Positions 56,467 through 64,000 of a stretch of DNA of 64,000 bases are shown here, one piece after another (the first letter of the stretch is position 1; every line of letters starts with the position of its first letter). The position numbers and the translations under genes were made by a program. Origin of the DNA: Hyphomicrobiales bacterium (GTDB lineage: Bacteria > Pseudomonadota > Alphaproteobacteria > Rhizobiales > Rhizobiaceae); assembly GCA_900469955.1 (NCBI GenBank), contig UBYX01000002.1, positions 124,193 through 188,192 of the forward strand, in the 5' to 3' direction. The notes under the pieces are model-generated. The model had not been told where the DNA came from, searched no databases, and saw only the letters and a program-made list of their open reading frames with translations.

Positions 56467-57076
56467 ATGAAAATCGCTCTTATCGGAGCTTCCGGTCAGG
56501 CCGGCTCCCGCATCCTGTCCGAATTGTCCGCTCGTGGCCATGCGGTCACCGCGATTGCCCGAGATCCCTCTGGGATCGCATCTCTCCCGAACGTTAGGGC
56601 CGCTTCCGGCGACATCGAGGCACCCGAACCTCTCGCGAGAGTTCTGGAAGGCCATGACGGAGTTATCAGCTCAGTGCATTTCGCTGCCTTCGATCCGGAC
56701 AAGCTGATCGGCGCAGTCAAGGCATCCGGCGTTCGCCGCTACTACGTGGTGGGTGGGGCGGGCAGTCTCGAAGTCGCTCCCGGCGTCCTCCTTGTCGACA
56801 CGCCCGGAGTTCCCTGCGATCTACAAGTCGGAAGCGCGGGGCGGCGTCGACTACCTCAACAAGCTCAAAGCTGAAAACGACCTTGACTGGACCTTCCTGT
56901 CGCCTTCGGCCGCATTCGTTCCCGGCCAGCGGACCGGCACCTTCCGCATCGGCAAAGATCAGCTCCTGACGAACGAGAACGGCAGCAGCATTTCCTTCGA
57001 GGACTTCGCCGTCGCGCTTGTCGACGAAATCGAAGCTCCGGCCCACGTCAGGCAGCGGTTTACCGTCGGCTACTAA
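56467..57076 (+). pseudogene. NmrA/SDR-type NAD(P)-binding oxidoreductase, frameshifted
   Basis: The N-terminal part (MKIALIGASGQAGSRILSEL, then VRRYYVVGGAGSLEVAPG) is in one frame. The rest (EFPAIYKSEARGGVDYLNKL to QRFTVGY) is in the +1 frame. Similarity passes from one to the other near the CCC at 56803-56805 (LVDTP then EFPAIYK). Removing one C restores a 202-residue protein of the normal NAD(P)-binding oxidoreductase length. It has an AGGAG ribosome site. It may be a real pseudogene or a base-calling error. Both halves look otherwise intact. Confidence 0.85.
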
Positions 57077-57202
57077 TTCAATCTTTCAAAAACTGAATCC
57101 CTCACTCCAGCGCGGTCGACATCATTCCGGTGTCGGCCGCGGCCACACTCCCCTGCCTTGAAGGCAGGGCCGGTCTAGCCCTACAACCTCAGGAAAATTA
57201 CG

Positions 57203-58108
57203 ATGATCAACAGACGCACGACCCTCAAAACGATCGCCGCAGCCGCCGCGCTTATAATTCCCCTGGCCACATCCGCTGTCGCCCAGGAGCGGTCTCCCCT
57301 GTCATGGACGGCATTCAAGACCACCGAGGCGGGCTTCCTGCGCGCTCCGGTCCTTGTAACGGGCAAGACGGAAGCGGTGCTCATCGACTCCAGTTTCAGC
57401 TTTGCGGATGGCAAGGTCATCGCCGATGCCATCAAGGCCAGCGGCAAGCACCTGACCACGATCTACATCACCGCCAACGATCCCGACTACTACTTCGGCC
57501 TTGCGCCCGTCCATCAGGCCTTTCCGGATGCCCGCATCCTCGCGGCGGCCGACACGGTTGCACTGATGCGCAAGAAGGCCGAGAGCAAGATCAAGACCTG
57601 GTCGCCCGTCCTCGGCGACAACGGTCCGAAATCGGTCTCGGAACTCGTTTTTCCAGAAATCAGCGACATCGCCGCACTTTCCGTCGACGGCGAGACGCTT
57701 GAAATCATCACTGCGCCTGGCCTCGAGGACCGCGGCCGCTACATCTGGGTTCCGTCGCTCAGCGCCGTGTTCGGCGGCGTGACGGTTTTCGGCGGTATGT
57801 ACCCTTGGATAGCCGATCTTCCCACGACCGAGGAACGCGCCGCCTGGCGTGCCGCGCTTGACGGTATCCTTGCTCGCAAGCCCAGGATCGTCGTCCCGGG
57901 TCACACCACCGCCGCGTGGCCGACCGACGCTTCGAGCGTCACCTACACCCGGGACTATCTGATTGCCTTCGAAGCCGAGGCCGCCAAGGCGGCAGACTCT
58001 AAAGCTTTGATCGAAGCCATGAAGAAGCTCTATCCCAACGACGCCATGCCGATCTCGCTGGAACTCGGTGCGAAGGTCGCCAAGGGCGAAATGACCTGGG
58101 GGCAGTAG
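57203..58108 (+). CDS. Exported MBL-fold protein lacking the canonical metal motif
   Basis: A 301-residue protein with a signal sequence carrying an RR-x-x-LK Tat-like motif (NRRTTLKTIAAAAALIIPL, cut near VAQ). The beta-lactamase-like fold is visible in LVTGKTEAVLIDSSFSFADG and VVPGHTTAAW. The HxHxDH motif position reads YITANDPDYYFGLAPV, so the first two metal histidines are absent. Similar MBL proteins with altered ligands exist; activity is uncertain. It is the last gene of the LysR/DsbA-like/NmrA module. Confidence 0.85.
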   Translation: MINRRTTLKTIAAAAALIIPLATSAVAQERSPLSWTAFKTTEAGFLRAPVLVTGKTEAVLIDSSFSFADGKVIADAIKASGKHLTTIYITANDPDYYFGLAPVHQAFPDARILAAADTVALMRKKAESKIKTWSPVLGDNGPKSVSELVFPEISDIAALSVDGETLEIITAPGLEDRGRYIWVPSLSAVFGGVTVFGGMYPWIADLPTTEERAAWRAALDGILARKPRIVVPGHTTAAWPTDASSVTYTRDYLIAFEAEAAKAADSKALIEAMKKLYPNDAMPISLELGAKVAKGEMTWGQ

Positions 58109-58115
58109 AGAAATG

Positions 58116-58138
58116 TGACCTCGCGGCTCGCGAGGTCA
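58116..58138 (+). terminator. Hairpin after the MBL-fold gene
   Basis: Ten-base perfect stem TGACCTCGCG-GCT-CGCGAGGTCA eight bases after the stop. No T-run. Confidence 0.5.
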
Positions 58139-58241
58139 TCCACTCCGGGTGAAAGGGAGTTCTGATGGCCGCTTGCGCGAAGCCGCCAATGACACATCGT
58201 CATTGGTGGGTGGCTTTATCCTCTCCTCGCGCGCCGGAGAG

Positions 58242-58496
58242 TTATTGTCCCGCGAGCTTGGCTTCCAGCGCTTCGATGCGGGCCTTCAGCGCTTCGTTCT
58301 CGTCGCGAGCTCTCGCGGCCATTTCACGGACGGCTTCGAATTCCTCGCGCTTGACCACGTCCATATTGTTCAGGAACCGTTCGGCCTGCGCGTGAAATGC
58401 GGTTTCAACCTCTTTGCGTACGCCCTGTGCGGCGCCGGCGGCATCCGTCATCAGTCGCGCAAAGTCGTCGAGGATGCGGTTCGTTCCGGTTGCCAT
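58242..58496 (-). CDS. ubiK: Ubiquinone biosynthesis accessory factor UbiK (BMFP family)
   Basis: An 84-residue helical protein: NRILDDFARLMTDAAGAAQG, KREEFEAVREMAARARDENE and a C-terminal coiled coil EALKARIEALEAKLAGQ. It matches the UbiK/BMFP membrane-fusogenic family, which helps assemble the aerobic ubiquinone-synthesis complex. The ATG has GGGAG upstream; the longer frame before it is not homologous. Divergent from lgt. Confidence 0.9.
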   Translation of the reverse strand: MATGTNRILDDFARLMTDAAGAAQGVRKEVETAFHAQAERFLNNMDVVKREEFEAVREMAARARDENEALKARIEALEAKLAGQ

Positions 58497-58683
58497 GGTC
58501 TTACTCCCGTATATCTTCGGCCGGCGGATCGCCGGCAATGTCCTTGATCTGAAGTAGGGCCTGCAAGGCCGGCTTGCAAGCATCATCCACTGTTAGCACG
58601 AGCCGTTACTTAGATTCGCCTTGACCGCCGATGGCAGCAACGCCATGTTCCGCGGCAATACGGTTAGCGGGGAACTATGTAGA

Positions 58684-59538
58684 TTGCACAACGGCCTTCA
58701 TCTTTTCGCCCTTATGCCGTTCCCGAACATTGATCCGGTGGCATTCTCCATCGGTCCGCTGGCCGTTCACTGGTATGGGCTTGCTTATGTCGCCGGGATC
58801 CTGCTCGGTTGGCTCTATGCCCGCCGGCTTGCGGCAAACCCTTCCCTCTGGAAAAACGGCCAGCCGCCGATCACTGCCACCCATCTGGACGACTTCCTCG
58901 TCTGGGTCGCCGCCGGCATCGTGCTTGGCGGGCGCATCGGCTATATTCTGTTTTACGATTTCCCCATGGTTGCGGCCAATCCGTTCCGAGCCCTCGAGAT
59001 CTGGAACGGCGGCATGTCCTTCCACGGCGGCTTCCTGGGGGCGACGCTGGCGATGATCCTGTTTGCGCGCAGGAACGGCATTCCCGTCTGGAGCATGTTC
59101 GATACGGTCGCCGCCGTCGTTCCTTTCGGTCTGTTCTTTGGCCGCATCGCGAACTTCATCAATGGCGAACTTTGGGGCCGCTTGAGCAGCGCATCTTGGG
59201 CAGTCGTCTTTCCGACCGGCGGACCTTTCGCTCGGCATCCGAGCCAGCTCTACGAGGCGGCGCTCGAGGGCATAGTCTTGCTGCTGGTTCTCGCCCTGAT
59301 GATCTTCCGGTTCAAGGCGCTGAAGGTACCCGGCGTGATCGCCGGAACGTTTGTCATCGGCTACGCGCTCTGCCGCATTTTCGTGGAGTTCTTCCGCGAG
59401 CCGGACGCACAGCTCGGCTATCTCCTCGGCACCAATTGGCTTACCATGGGCATGGTTCTTTCTCTGCCGATGATCGCCGTAGGTCTCTGGGCCGTCCTTA
59501 GGGCCCGTGCCGCGACTGCGGCATCGGCGCAGCCCTGA
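58684..59538 (+). CDS. lgt: Prolipoprotein diacylglyceryl transferase Lgt
   Basis: A 284-residue inner-membrane enzyme with about seven helices that transfers a diacylglyceryl group to lipobox cysteine. Motifs: [30 protein letters not shown], the signature [15 protein letters not shown] and [12 protein letters not shown]. The TTG start has GGGGAA nine bases upstream and gives the short N-terminal extension seen in homologues; an ATG at 58714 without a ribosome site is the alternative. Starts an lgt-methyltransferase-pgeF-M24 gene run. Confidence 0.93.
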   Translation: MHNGLHLFALMPFPNIDPVAFSIGPLAVHWYGLAYVAGILLGWLYARRLAANPSLWKNGQPPITATHLDDFLVWVAAGIVLGGRIGYILFYDFPMVAANPFRALEIWNGGMSFHGGFLGATLAMILFARRNGIPVWSMFDTVAAVVPFGLFFGRIANFINGELWGRLSSASWAVVFPTGGPFARHPSQLYEAALEGIVLLLVLALMIFRFKALKVPGVIAGTFVIGYALCRIFVEFFREPDAQLGYLLGTNWLTMGMVLSLPMIAVGLWAVLRARAATAASAQP

Positions 59539-59555
59539 AACGGAGGCGCGGCCAC

Positions 59556-60656
59556 GTGAGCACTCCTCTCGCCGACAAGATCAAGAGCCTGATCCGGGCG
59601 AATGGCCCGATCAGTGTGACGGATTATTTCGCGCTTTGCCTCGCTGACCCGGACTACGGCTACTACCGAACCCGCGAACCCTTCGGTCGCCATGGCGATT
59701 TCATTACCGCGCCCGAGATCAGCCAGCTCTTCGGCGAGATGGTCGGCATCTTCATGGTACATGCCTGGCAACGTCACGGCATGCCCGATGCGGTCCGGCT
59801 GGTGGAAATCGGCCCGGGGCGGGGCACGATGATGGCGGATATGCTGCGGGTCATCAGGCGAATCGCACCGCCGCTCTTCGAAGGTCTGCATGTGCATCTG
59901 GTCGAGACCAGCGAACGGCTGCGTGGCGTTCAGCGGGTAACCTTGGAGGCCTATTCCACAAAGATCTCCTGGCATGACGCCTTCGAGGAAGTGCCCGAAG
60001 GTTTTACGTTGATTGCGGCAAACGAACTCTTCGACGCAATCCCGATCCGCCAGTTCGTGAAGACGCCCACCGGCTTTCGGGAACGTCTCGTCGGCCTCGG
60101 AGCGGACGACGATCTGGCCTTCGCCGCCGGTGTGGCGACGCTTGATCCTGGTCTGCTGCCCTCGCCGATCGGCTCCATTCCCGATGGCACCATCTTCGAG
60201 GTGGCACCCGCCAGGCAGGCTGTGATGCAGACCCTCTGCGACCGGCTCAAAACCTTTGGCGGAACAGCATTGATCATCGACTACGGTCATATGGTCACCG
60301 GCTTCGGGGATACGCTTCAGGCGGTGCGCGATCATGACTTCGACCCGCCACTTGCTCATCCCGGCGAAGCCGACCTGACGAGCCATGTGGATTTCGAGGA
60401 TCTGGCCAAGGTTGCGGTCTCGATGGGCGTGCATCTCAACGGCGGCCTGCACCAGGGCGACTTCCTGTTCGGCCTTGGCCTCGCGGAACGCGCTACCGCA
60501 CTTGCCAAGGACAAGGAGCCGTCCGAGCAGCGCTTGATCGCCGCCGCTGTCGACCGGCTGGCCGGCGAAGGTGCCGGCAAGATGGGCGAACTCTTCAAGG
60601 TGATTGCCGTCTCCAGCCCCGCCCTCAATTTGATGCCCTTCCGTTCGGTGGATTGA
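59556..60656 (+). CDS. NDUFAF7/MidA-type SAM-dependent methyltransferase
   Basis: A 366-residue class I methyltransferase: conserved N-terminus FALCLADPDYGYYRTREPFGR, HGDFITAPEISQLFGEM, SAM-binding VRLVEIGPGRGTMMADML, VETSERLR and FTLIANELFDAIPIRQF. Mitochondrial NDUFAF7 symmetrically dimethylates an arginine of complex I subunit NDUFS2; the bacterial protein may do the same to NuoD, which is inference. GTG start with GGAGG upstream, 17 bases after lgt. This lgt-methyltransferase-pgeF order is familiar from rhizobia. Confidence 0.93.
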   Translation: MSTPLADKIKSLIRANGPISVTDYFALCLADPDYGYYRTREPFGRHGDFITAPEISQLFGEMVGIFMVHAWQRHGMPDAVRLVEIGPGRGTMMADMLRVIRRIAPPLFEGLHVHLVETSERLRGVQRVTLEAYSTKISWHDAFEEVPEGFTLIAANELFDAIPIRQFVKTPTGFRERLVGLGADDDLAFAAGVATLDPGLLPSPIGSIPDGTIFEVAPARQAVMQTLCDRLKTFGGTALIIDYGHMVTGFGDTLQAVRDHDFDPPLAHPGEADLTSHVDFEDLAKVAVSMGVHLNGGLHQGDFLFGLGLAERATALAKDKEPSEQRLIAAAVDRLAGEGAGKMGELFKVIAVSSPALNLMPFRSVD

Positions 60657-60758
60657 CATCCGCCCTTCCCTTGCGCCACTCTCGCCCTAAATCGAAGCAG
60701 CGGTCAATCTTCAACGCTTGCGTAAAACTCCTTGAAATCAATGAGATAGACAACGCTG

Positions 60759-61553
60759 ATGCAGGACAGGCCCTTGCCGACGCCGATTGAAAGCCCTTCG
60801 CTCAAAGAAAGAGGCGGCACCCGCATCCGGCACGGTTTTTTCACCCGCCAGGGCGGTGTTTCGGAAGGATTGTACACCGGTCTCAATGTGGGCATCGGCT
60901 CCGATGACGATCGCGGGAAGGTCATGGAAAATCGCGCCCGCGTCACCTCCTGGTTCGGCCTCCCGGTCGAAAAGCTCGCGACGGTTCATCAGGTGCATTC
61001 GCCGGACGTATTTGTTGTCGATGCGACCTATTCGGGTGAGCGCCCTCAGGCCGACGCCATGGTGACCAGCATTCCGGGCGTGGTGCTTGGTGTTCTTTCC
61101 GCCGATTGCGGTCCGATCCTTTTTGCAGACGCCGATAACTGCGTTGTCGGAGCGGCGCATGCCGGCTGGAAGGGCGCTCTCGGCGGCGTTCTCGAAAACA
61201 CGATCGAAGCGATGCTTTCGCTCGGCGCAGCACGCGAAAAGATTGTCGCCGTATTGGGGCCGTCCATCGGCCCGCAAAGCTATGAAGTCGGTCCGGAATT
61301 CATCGACCGGTTTCTCGCCGTAGACCCTTCCTACGAGACTTTTTTCACGCCGTCGGCAAAGCCGGGACATTCGATGTTCGACCTGCCGTCGCTGACGATG
61401 AGGCGGCTGACGGCGGCTGGCGTACAGGCTGAAAATCTCGGACTGGATACCTATCCGGATGCCGAGAGGTTCTTCTCCTATCGCCGCACCACGCACGCCC
61501 AGGAGCCGGATTACGGCCGTCAGATTTCAGCAATCGCTATTCGGGAGAATTGA
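60759..61553 (+). CDS. pgeF: Peptidoglycan editing factor PgeF (YfiH, multicopper-like fold)
   Basis: A 264-residue protein: HGFFTRQGGVSEGLYTGLNVG near the start, the His/Cys active-site set in TVHQVHSPDVF, SADCGPILFAD and GAAHAGWKGALGGVLE, and a C-terminal RRTTHAQEPDYGRQ. PgeF removes mis-incorporated serine from UDP-MurNAc peptides; related proteins show purine nucleosidase or laccase activity. The ribosome site is weak. The M24 gene starts one base after its stop. Confidence 0.94.
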   Translation: MQDRPLPTPIESPSLKERGGTRIRHGFFTRQGGVSEGLYTGLNVGIGSDDDRGKVMENRARVTSWFGLPVEKLATVHQVHSPDVFVVDATYSGERPQADAMVTSIPGVVLGVLSADCGPILFADADNCVVGAAHAGWKGALGGVLENTIEAMLSLGAAREKIVAVLGPSIGPQSYEVGPEFIDRFLAVDPSYETFFTPSAKPGHSMFDLPSLTMRRLTAAGVQAENLGLDTYPDAERFFSYRRTTHAQEPDYGRQISAIAIREN

Positions 61554-61554
61554 T

Positions 61555-62706
61555 ATGGCCCTGCATTTTGAAAGGACCGAATATACCGATCGCCTCACGC
61601 GGCTCACGGAGAAGATGCAATCCGAGAAGCTCGATGCTCTCCTGCTCTTCGCACAGGAGAGCATGTACTGGCTGACCGGCTACGATACGTTCGGCTACTG
61701 CTTTTTCCAGACGCTGATCGTCAAGGCGGACGGCACCATGACACTGCTCACGCGCTCGGCCGACCTGCGGCAGGCGCGTCACACCTCGACGGTCGAGAAC
61801 GTCGTCGTCTGGGTCGATCGGACGAATGCCGATCCCACGCTCGATCTCAAGAACCTGTTGAGCGACATGGATCTCCTCGGCGCTCGGATCGGCGTCGAAT
61901 ATGACACGCATGGCATGACCGGGCGGGTCGCGCGCCTGCTCGACAATCAGCTCTCGACTTTCGGCCAGATCAGCGACGCGTCCTATCTCGTCAGCGGCTT
62001 GCGCCTCGTAAAAAGTGCGGCGGAAATAGCCTATACGAGGCGTGCGGCCGAACTGGCCGATGACGCGCTCGATGCAGCGCTGCCCTTGATCAGAGCCGGC
62101 GGCGATGAGGCGGAAATCCTGGCGGCCATGCAAGGCGCGATCTTCCTGGGTGGCGGGGATTATCCGGCCAACGAATTCATCATCGGCTCCGGCGCCGATG
62201 CCCTGCTCTGCCGCTACAAGGCCGGCCGCCGCCGTCTCGATGAGACCGACCAGCTGACGCTCGAATGGGCCGGTACCGCAGCACATTACCACGCGGCCAT
62301 GATGCGCACGGTCCTGATCGGCGAACCATCGATGCGCCACCAGGAACTCTACAAGGCTTGCCACGAGACCATTCAGGCGATTGAAGGCGTGCTGCGGCCC
62401 GGTCAGGTTTTCGGTGATGTCTTCGATACCCATGCGCGTATCCTGGACGAGCGCGGCCTGTCGCGTCATCGTCTGAACGCCTGCGGTTACTCCCTCGGTG
62501 CCCGCTTCTCCCCCTCCTGGATGGAGCACCAGATGTTCCACGTCGGCAACCCGCAGGAGATCCTGCCAGGCATGACGCTTTTCGTGCATATGATCATAAT
62601 GGATTCAGACAGCGGCGCGGCGATGACCCTGGGTCATACCTATCTGACTACGGAATCAGATCCGGAGCCGCTTTCGCGCCACGATCTCGACCTTATTTTG
62701 CGCTGA
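61555..62706 (+). CDS. M24-family creatinase-like (ectoine hydrolase-type) protein
   Basis: A 383-residue pita-bread-fold protein: N-terminal creatinase domain (LHFERTEYTDRLTRLTEKM, ALLLFAQESMYWLTGYDTFGY) and C-terminal M24 domain. The usual metal ligands are missing: the Asp-Asp segment reads LEWAGTAAHYHAAMMRT and the GHG segment reads CGYSLGARFSP. Creatinase and ectoine hydrolase DoeA are metal-free relatives, so it probably hydrolyses a non-peptide C-N bond. ATG begins one base after pgeF and has no clear separate ribosome site, suggesting coupling. Confidence 0.9.
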   Translation: MALHFERTEYTDRLTRLTEKMQSEKLDALLLFAQESMYWLTGYDTFGYCFFQTLIVKADGTMTLLTRSADLRQARHTSTVENVVVWVDRTNADPTLDLKNLLSDMDLLGARIGVEYDTHGMTGRVARLLDNQLSTFGQISDASYLVSGLRLVKSAAEIAYTRRAAELADDALDAALPLIRAGGDEAEILAAMQGAIFLGGGDYPANEFIIGSGADALLCRYKAGRRRLDETDQLTLEWAGTAAHYHAAMMRTVLIGEPSMRHQELYKACHETIQAIEGVLRPGQVFGDVFDTHARILDERGLSRHRLNACGYSLGARFSPSWMEHQMFHVGNPQEILPGMTLFVHMIIMDSDSGAAMTLGHTYLTTESDPEPLSRHDLDLILR

Positions 62707-62789
62707 TTCCAGTCTCTCATCTGCCGATTGACAGTTCCCGAAGGAACCATAAGCTTCGGGACCAGGGAATCTTTGGCAGGAGGGCGGGC

Positions 62790-63554
62790 ATGCGGCTTTA
62801 CGGAAGACTGGTTTCCGCCTGGCTTGTCGCGCTCGCCCTTTCATCCTGCAATACGACGGAAGCGTTGACGCCGCAGGCCGAGGTCGCGGGCGCAAGTGGG
62901 CGGACATCGACGCCGGTGACCCAGGGGGACACCGACCGCATGGCCCGGTCCTCGCAGCCGGAGACGTTCAACAGCGGTGCCGGCGGCGTATATCAGTCCG
63001 GACCTCAGAATACACTGGAAGCGCAGGCGCGCGCGCTGGAATCCGGAAACGCCGCTTCACCCGCATCCTCAGGCCCTCCTCCGCAATGGCAGGGTCAGGG
63101 CTCTCAACCACCACAGACACAGCAATCCGCCGCGACGGGGCAAGCGCTTCCGCAGCAGGGCGCATCGCTCCCCTCATCAAGTCCGTCCGCCGGAACGATC
63201 CGCTTCCTGCCGATCATCGGCGCACCAGTGCAGGCGGTCACGCCGCTGTCGCGCCAGTTGGGCGCGCAGGCGCGCGCCGGCGGGCTGACGATACGGCCAT
63301 CCGGTGATGCGAGCACGGAACACATCCTCAAAGGCTATTTCTCCGCTTTCGCCGATGGTGGCAAGGTGACGATCGTCTACGTCTGGGACATTCTCGACGG
63401 CTCCGGTGCGCGCCTGCACCGCATGCAGGGACAGGAGACCATCGCGGCAAGGGATTCGGACCCATGGGCCGCAGTCCCGGCCTCCACGATGGAGGCGATC
63501 GCCGCAAAAACCATTCAGGACTATCTGAATTGGCGCCAGTCGCGGAGCGGATAG
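62790..63554 (+). CDS. Predicted outer-membrane lipoprotein of unknown function
   Basis: A 254-residue protein with a type II signal peptide (LVSAWLVALALSSCNTTE; lipobox L-S-S-C, Cys near residue 20). A long Ser/Gln/Pro-rich low-complexity segment follows (residues about 25-135). The C-terminal folded domain has GTIRFLPIIGAPVQAVTPLS, EHILKGYFSAFADGGKVTIV and TMEAIAAKTIQDYL. I do not recognise the family, though similar lipoproteins sit beside prs in rhizobia. GGAGGG ribosome site. Co-location with lgt, which modifies it, is suggestive only. Confidence 0.8.
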   Translation: MRLYGRLVSAWLVALALSSCNTTEALTPQAEVAGASGRTSTPVTQGDTDRMARSSQPETFNSGAGGVYQSGPQNTLEAQARALESGNAASPASSGPPPQWQGQGSQPPQTQQSAATGQALPQQGASLPSSSPSAGTIRFLPIIGAPVQAVTPLSRQLGAQARAGGLTIRPSGDASTEHILKGYFSAFADGGKVTIVYVWDILDGSGARLHRMQGQETIAARDSDPWAAVPASTMEAIAAKTIQDYLNWRQSRSG

Positions 63555-63683
63555 CTGGCGCGCCCAAAAAGACACTGGTCATGGTTTCTTCACAAAAATC
63601 CATGGTGAGGCGCAAAACGCTATTGCATTCGAAGGCGGCGGCGGTAAAAGGCCCGCATCCAGCTTCAAAATAGGCGGACCGCA

Positions 63684-64000
63684 ATGAAGGTTTTCGCAGG
63701 CAATTCGAACCGGCATCTTGCCGACGCGATCTGCAGCTATCTCAATGTACCAGTCGGAAAAGCCAGCGTAAGGCGGTTCGCAGACCAGGAAATCTTCGTT
63801 GAAATTCAGGAAAATGTGCGCGGGGAAGACGTTTTCGTCATTCAGTCGACGTCCTTTCCGACCAATGACAACCTGATGGAACTCCTGATCATGATCGATG
63901 CGTTCCGGCGGTCCTCCGCCCGGCGCATCACGGCGGTGCTTCCTTATTTCGGCTACGCACGCCAGGATCGCAAGGCCGGCCCTCGGACGCCCATTTCGGC
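63684..64000 (+). CDS. prs: Ribose-phosphate pyrophosphokinase Prs (3' truncated by window edge)
   Basis: The first 105 codons of PRPP synthetase: [59 protein letters not shown], and the catalytic [14 protein letters not shown]. It makes PRPP from ribose 5-phosphate and ATP for purine, pyrimidine, His, Trp and NAD synthesis. AGGCGG-type ribosome site. The gene continues past the window end. Confidence 0.97.
   Translation, partial: MKVFAGNSNRHLADAICSYLNVPVGKASVRRFADQEIFVEIQENVRGEDVFVIQSTSFPTNDNLMELLIMIDAFRRSSARRITAVLPYFGYARQDRKAGPRTPIS

Overview
The window is ordinary chromosomal DNA from a Rhizobiaceae-type alphaproteobacterium (Rhizobium/Agrobacterium/Sinorhizobium relatives). The evidence is the high G+C, the very acidic 687-residue RpoD, separate carA and carB loci, and a block greA - lpsB - LPS-core glycosyltransferases - Lrp - trxB - lsrB - two tandem AbcR-type sRNAs - ArsR that follows the order I recall from Sinorhizobium meliloti. 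I see no rRNA, intact tRNA, CRISPR, insertion sequence, prophage or replication origin.

Layout. 1-8.4 kb: end of a TetR regulator and an SMR pump, then housekeeping genes (rpoD, a GFA-fold protein, dnaG, yqeY, carA) and a small ABM-domain protein. 8.4-19.7 kb: transporters and small stress or regulatory genes (MATE, TetA-like and Fsr-like pumps, LysR/aldo-keto reductase, SRPBCC, neutral zinc peptidase, LytTR regulator, GT87 protein). 19.9-23.4 kb: carB, followed on the other strand by a 37-codon membrane-peptide gene with its own Shine-Dalgarno sequence and terminator. 23.9-26.6 kb: a two-gene DNA-repair operon (radical SAM protein with HhH, then a DUF4130-UdgX fusion) preceded by a textbook alphaproteobacterial LexA box lying on the -10 element. 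26.7-32.3 kb: greA (with an intrinsic terminator in its leader), lpsB and four opposing glycosyltransferases for LPS core. 32.3-37 kb: lrp, trxB, lsrB, abcR1/abcR2, an ArsR regulator and an Old Yellow Enzyme reductase. 37-45.6 kb: SDR/LysR pair, ChaA-like antiporter, MetE-like protein, PQQ-type sugar dehydrogenase, aatA. 45.8-54.3 kb: EAL protein, cspA with a structured leader, MBL hydrolase, SH3-domain protein, MarR/response regulator/histidine kinase operon, csaA, proC and ybjN. 54.3-58.1 kb: a LysR-controlled module of a DsbA-like protein, a frameshifted NmrA-type gene and a metal-site-less MBL protein. 58.2-64 kb: ubiK, then lgt, an NDUFAF7-like methyltransferase, pgeF, a creatinase-like protein, a lipoprotein and the start of prs.

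The most notable signals are regulatory. One is the SOS-controlled, probably leaderless udgX operon. Another is the AbcR pair, with identical promoter geometry and compensatory changes in stem-loop 1, plus a LysR-type box on the abcR1 -35. The others are a terminator inside the greA leader, an 11-bp direct repeat between lrp and trxB, and a carA terminator whose stem contains the Shine-Dalgarno sequence of the next gene. Gene starts were moved from the longest reading frame to the codon with the best Shine-Dalgarno sequence or family match. Functions come from motif recognition by eye, without database searches.
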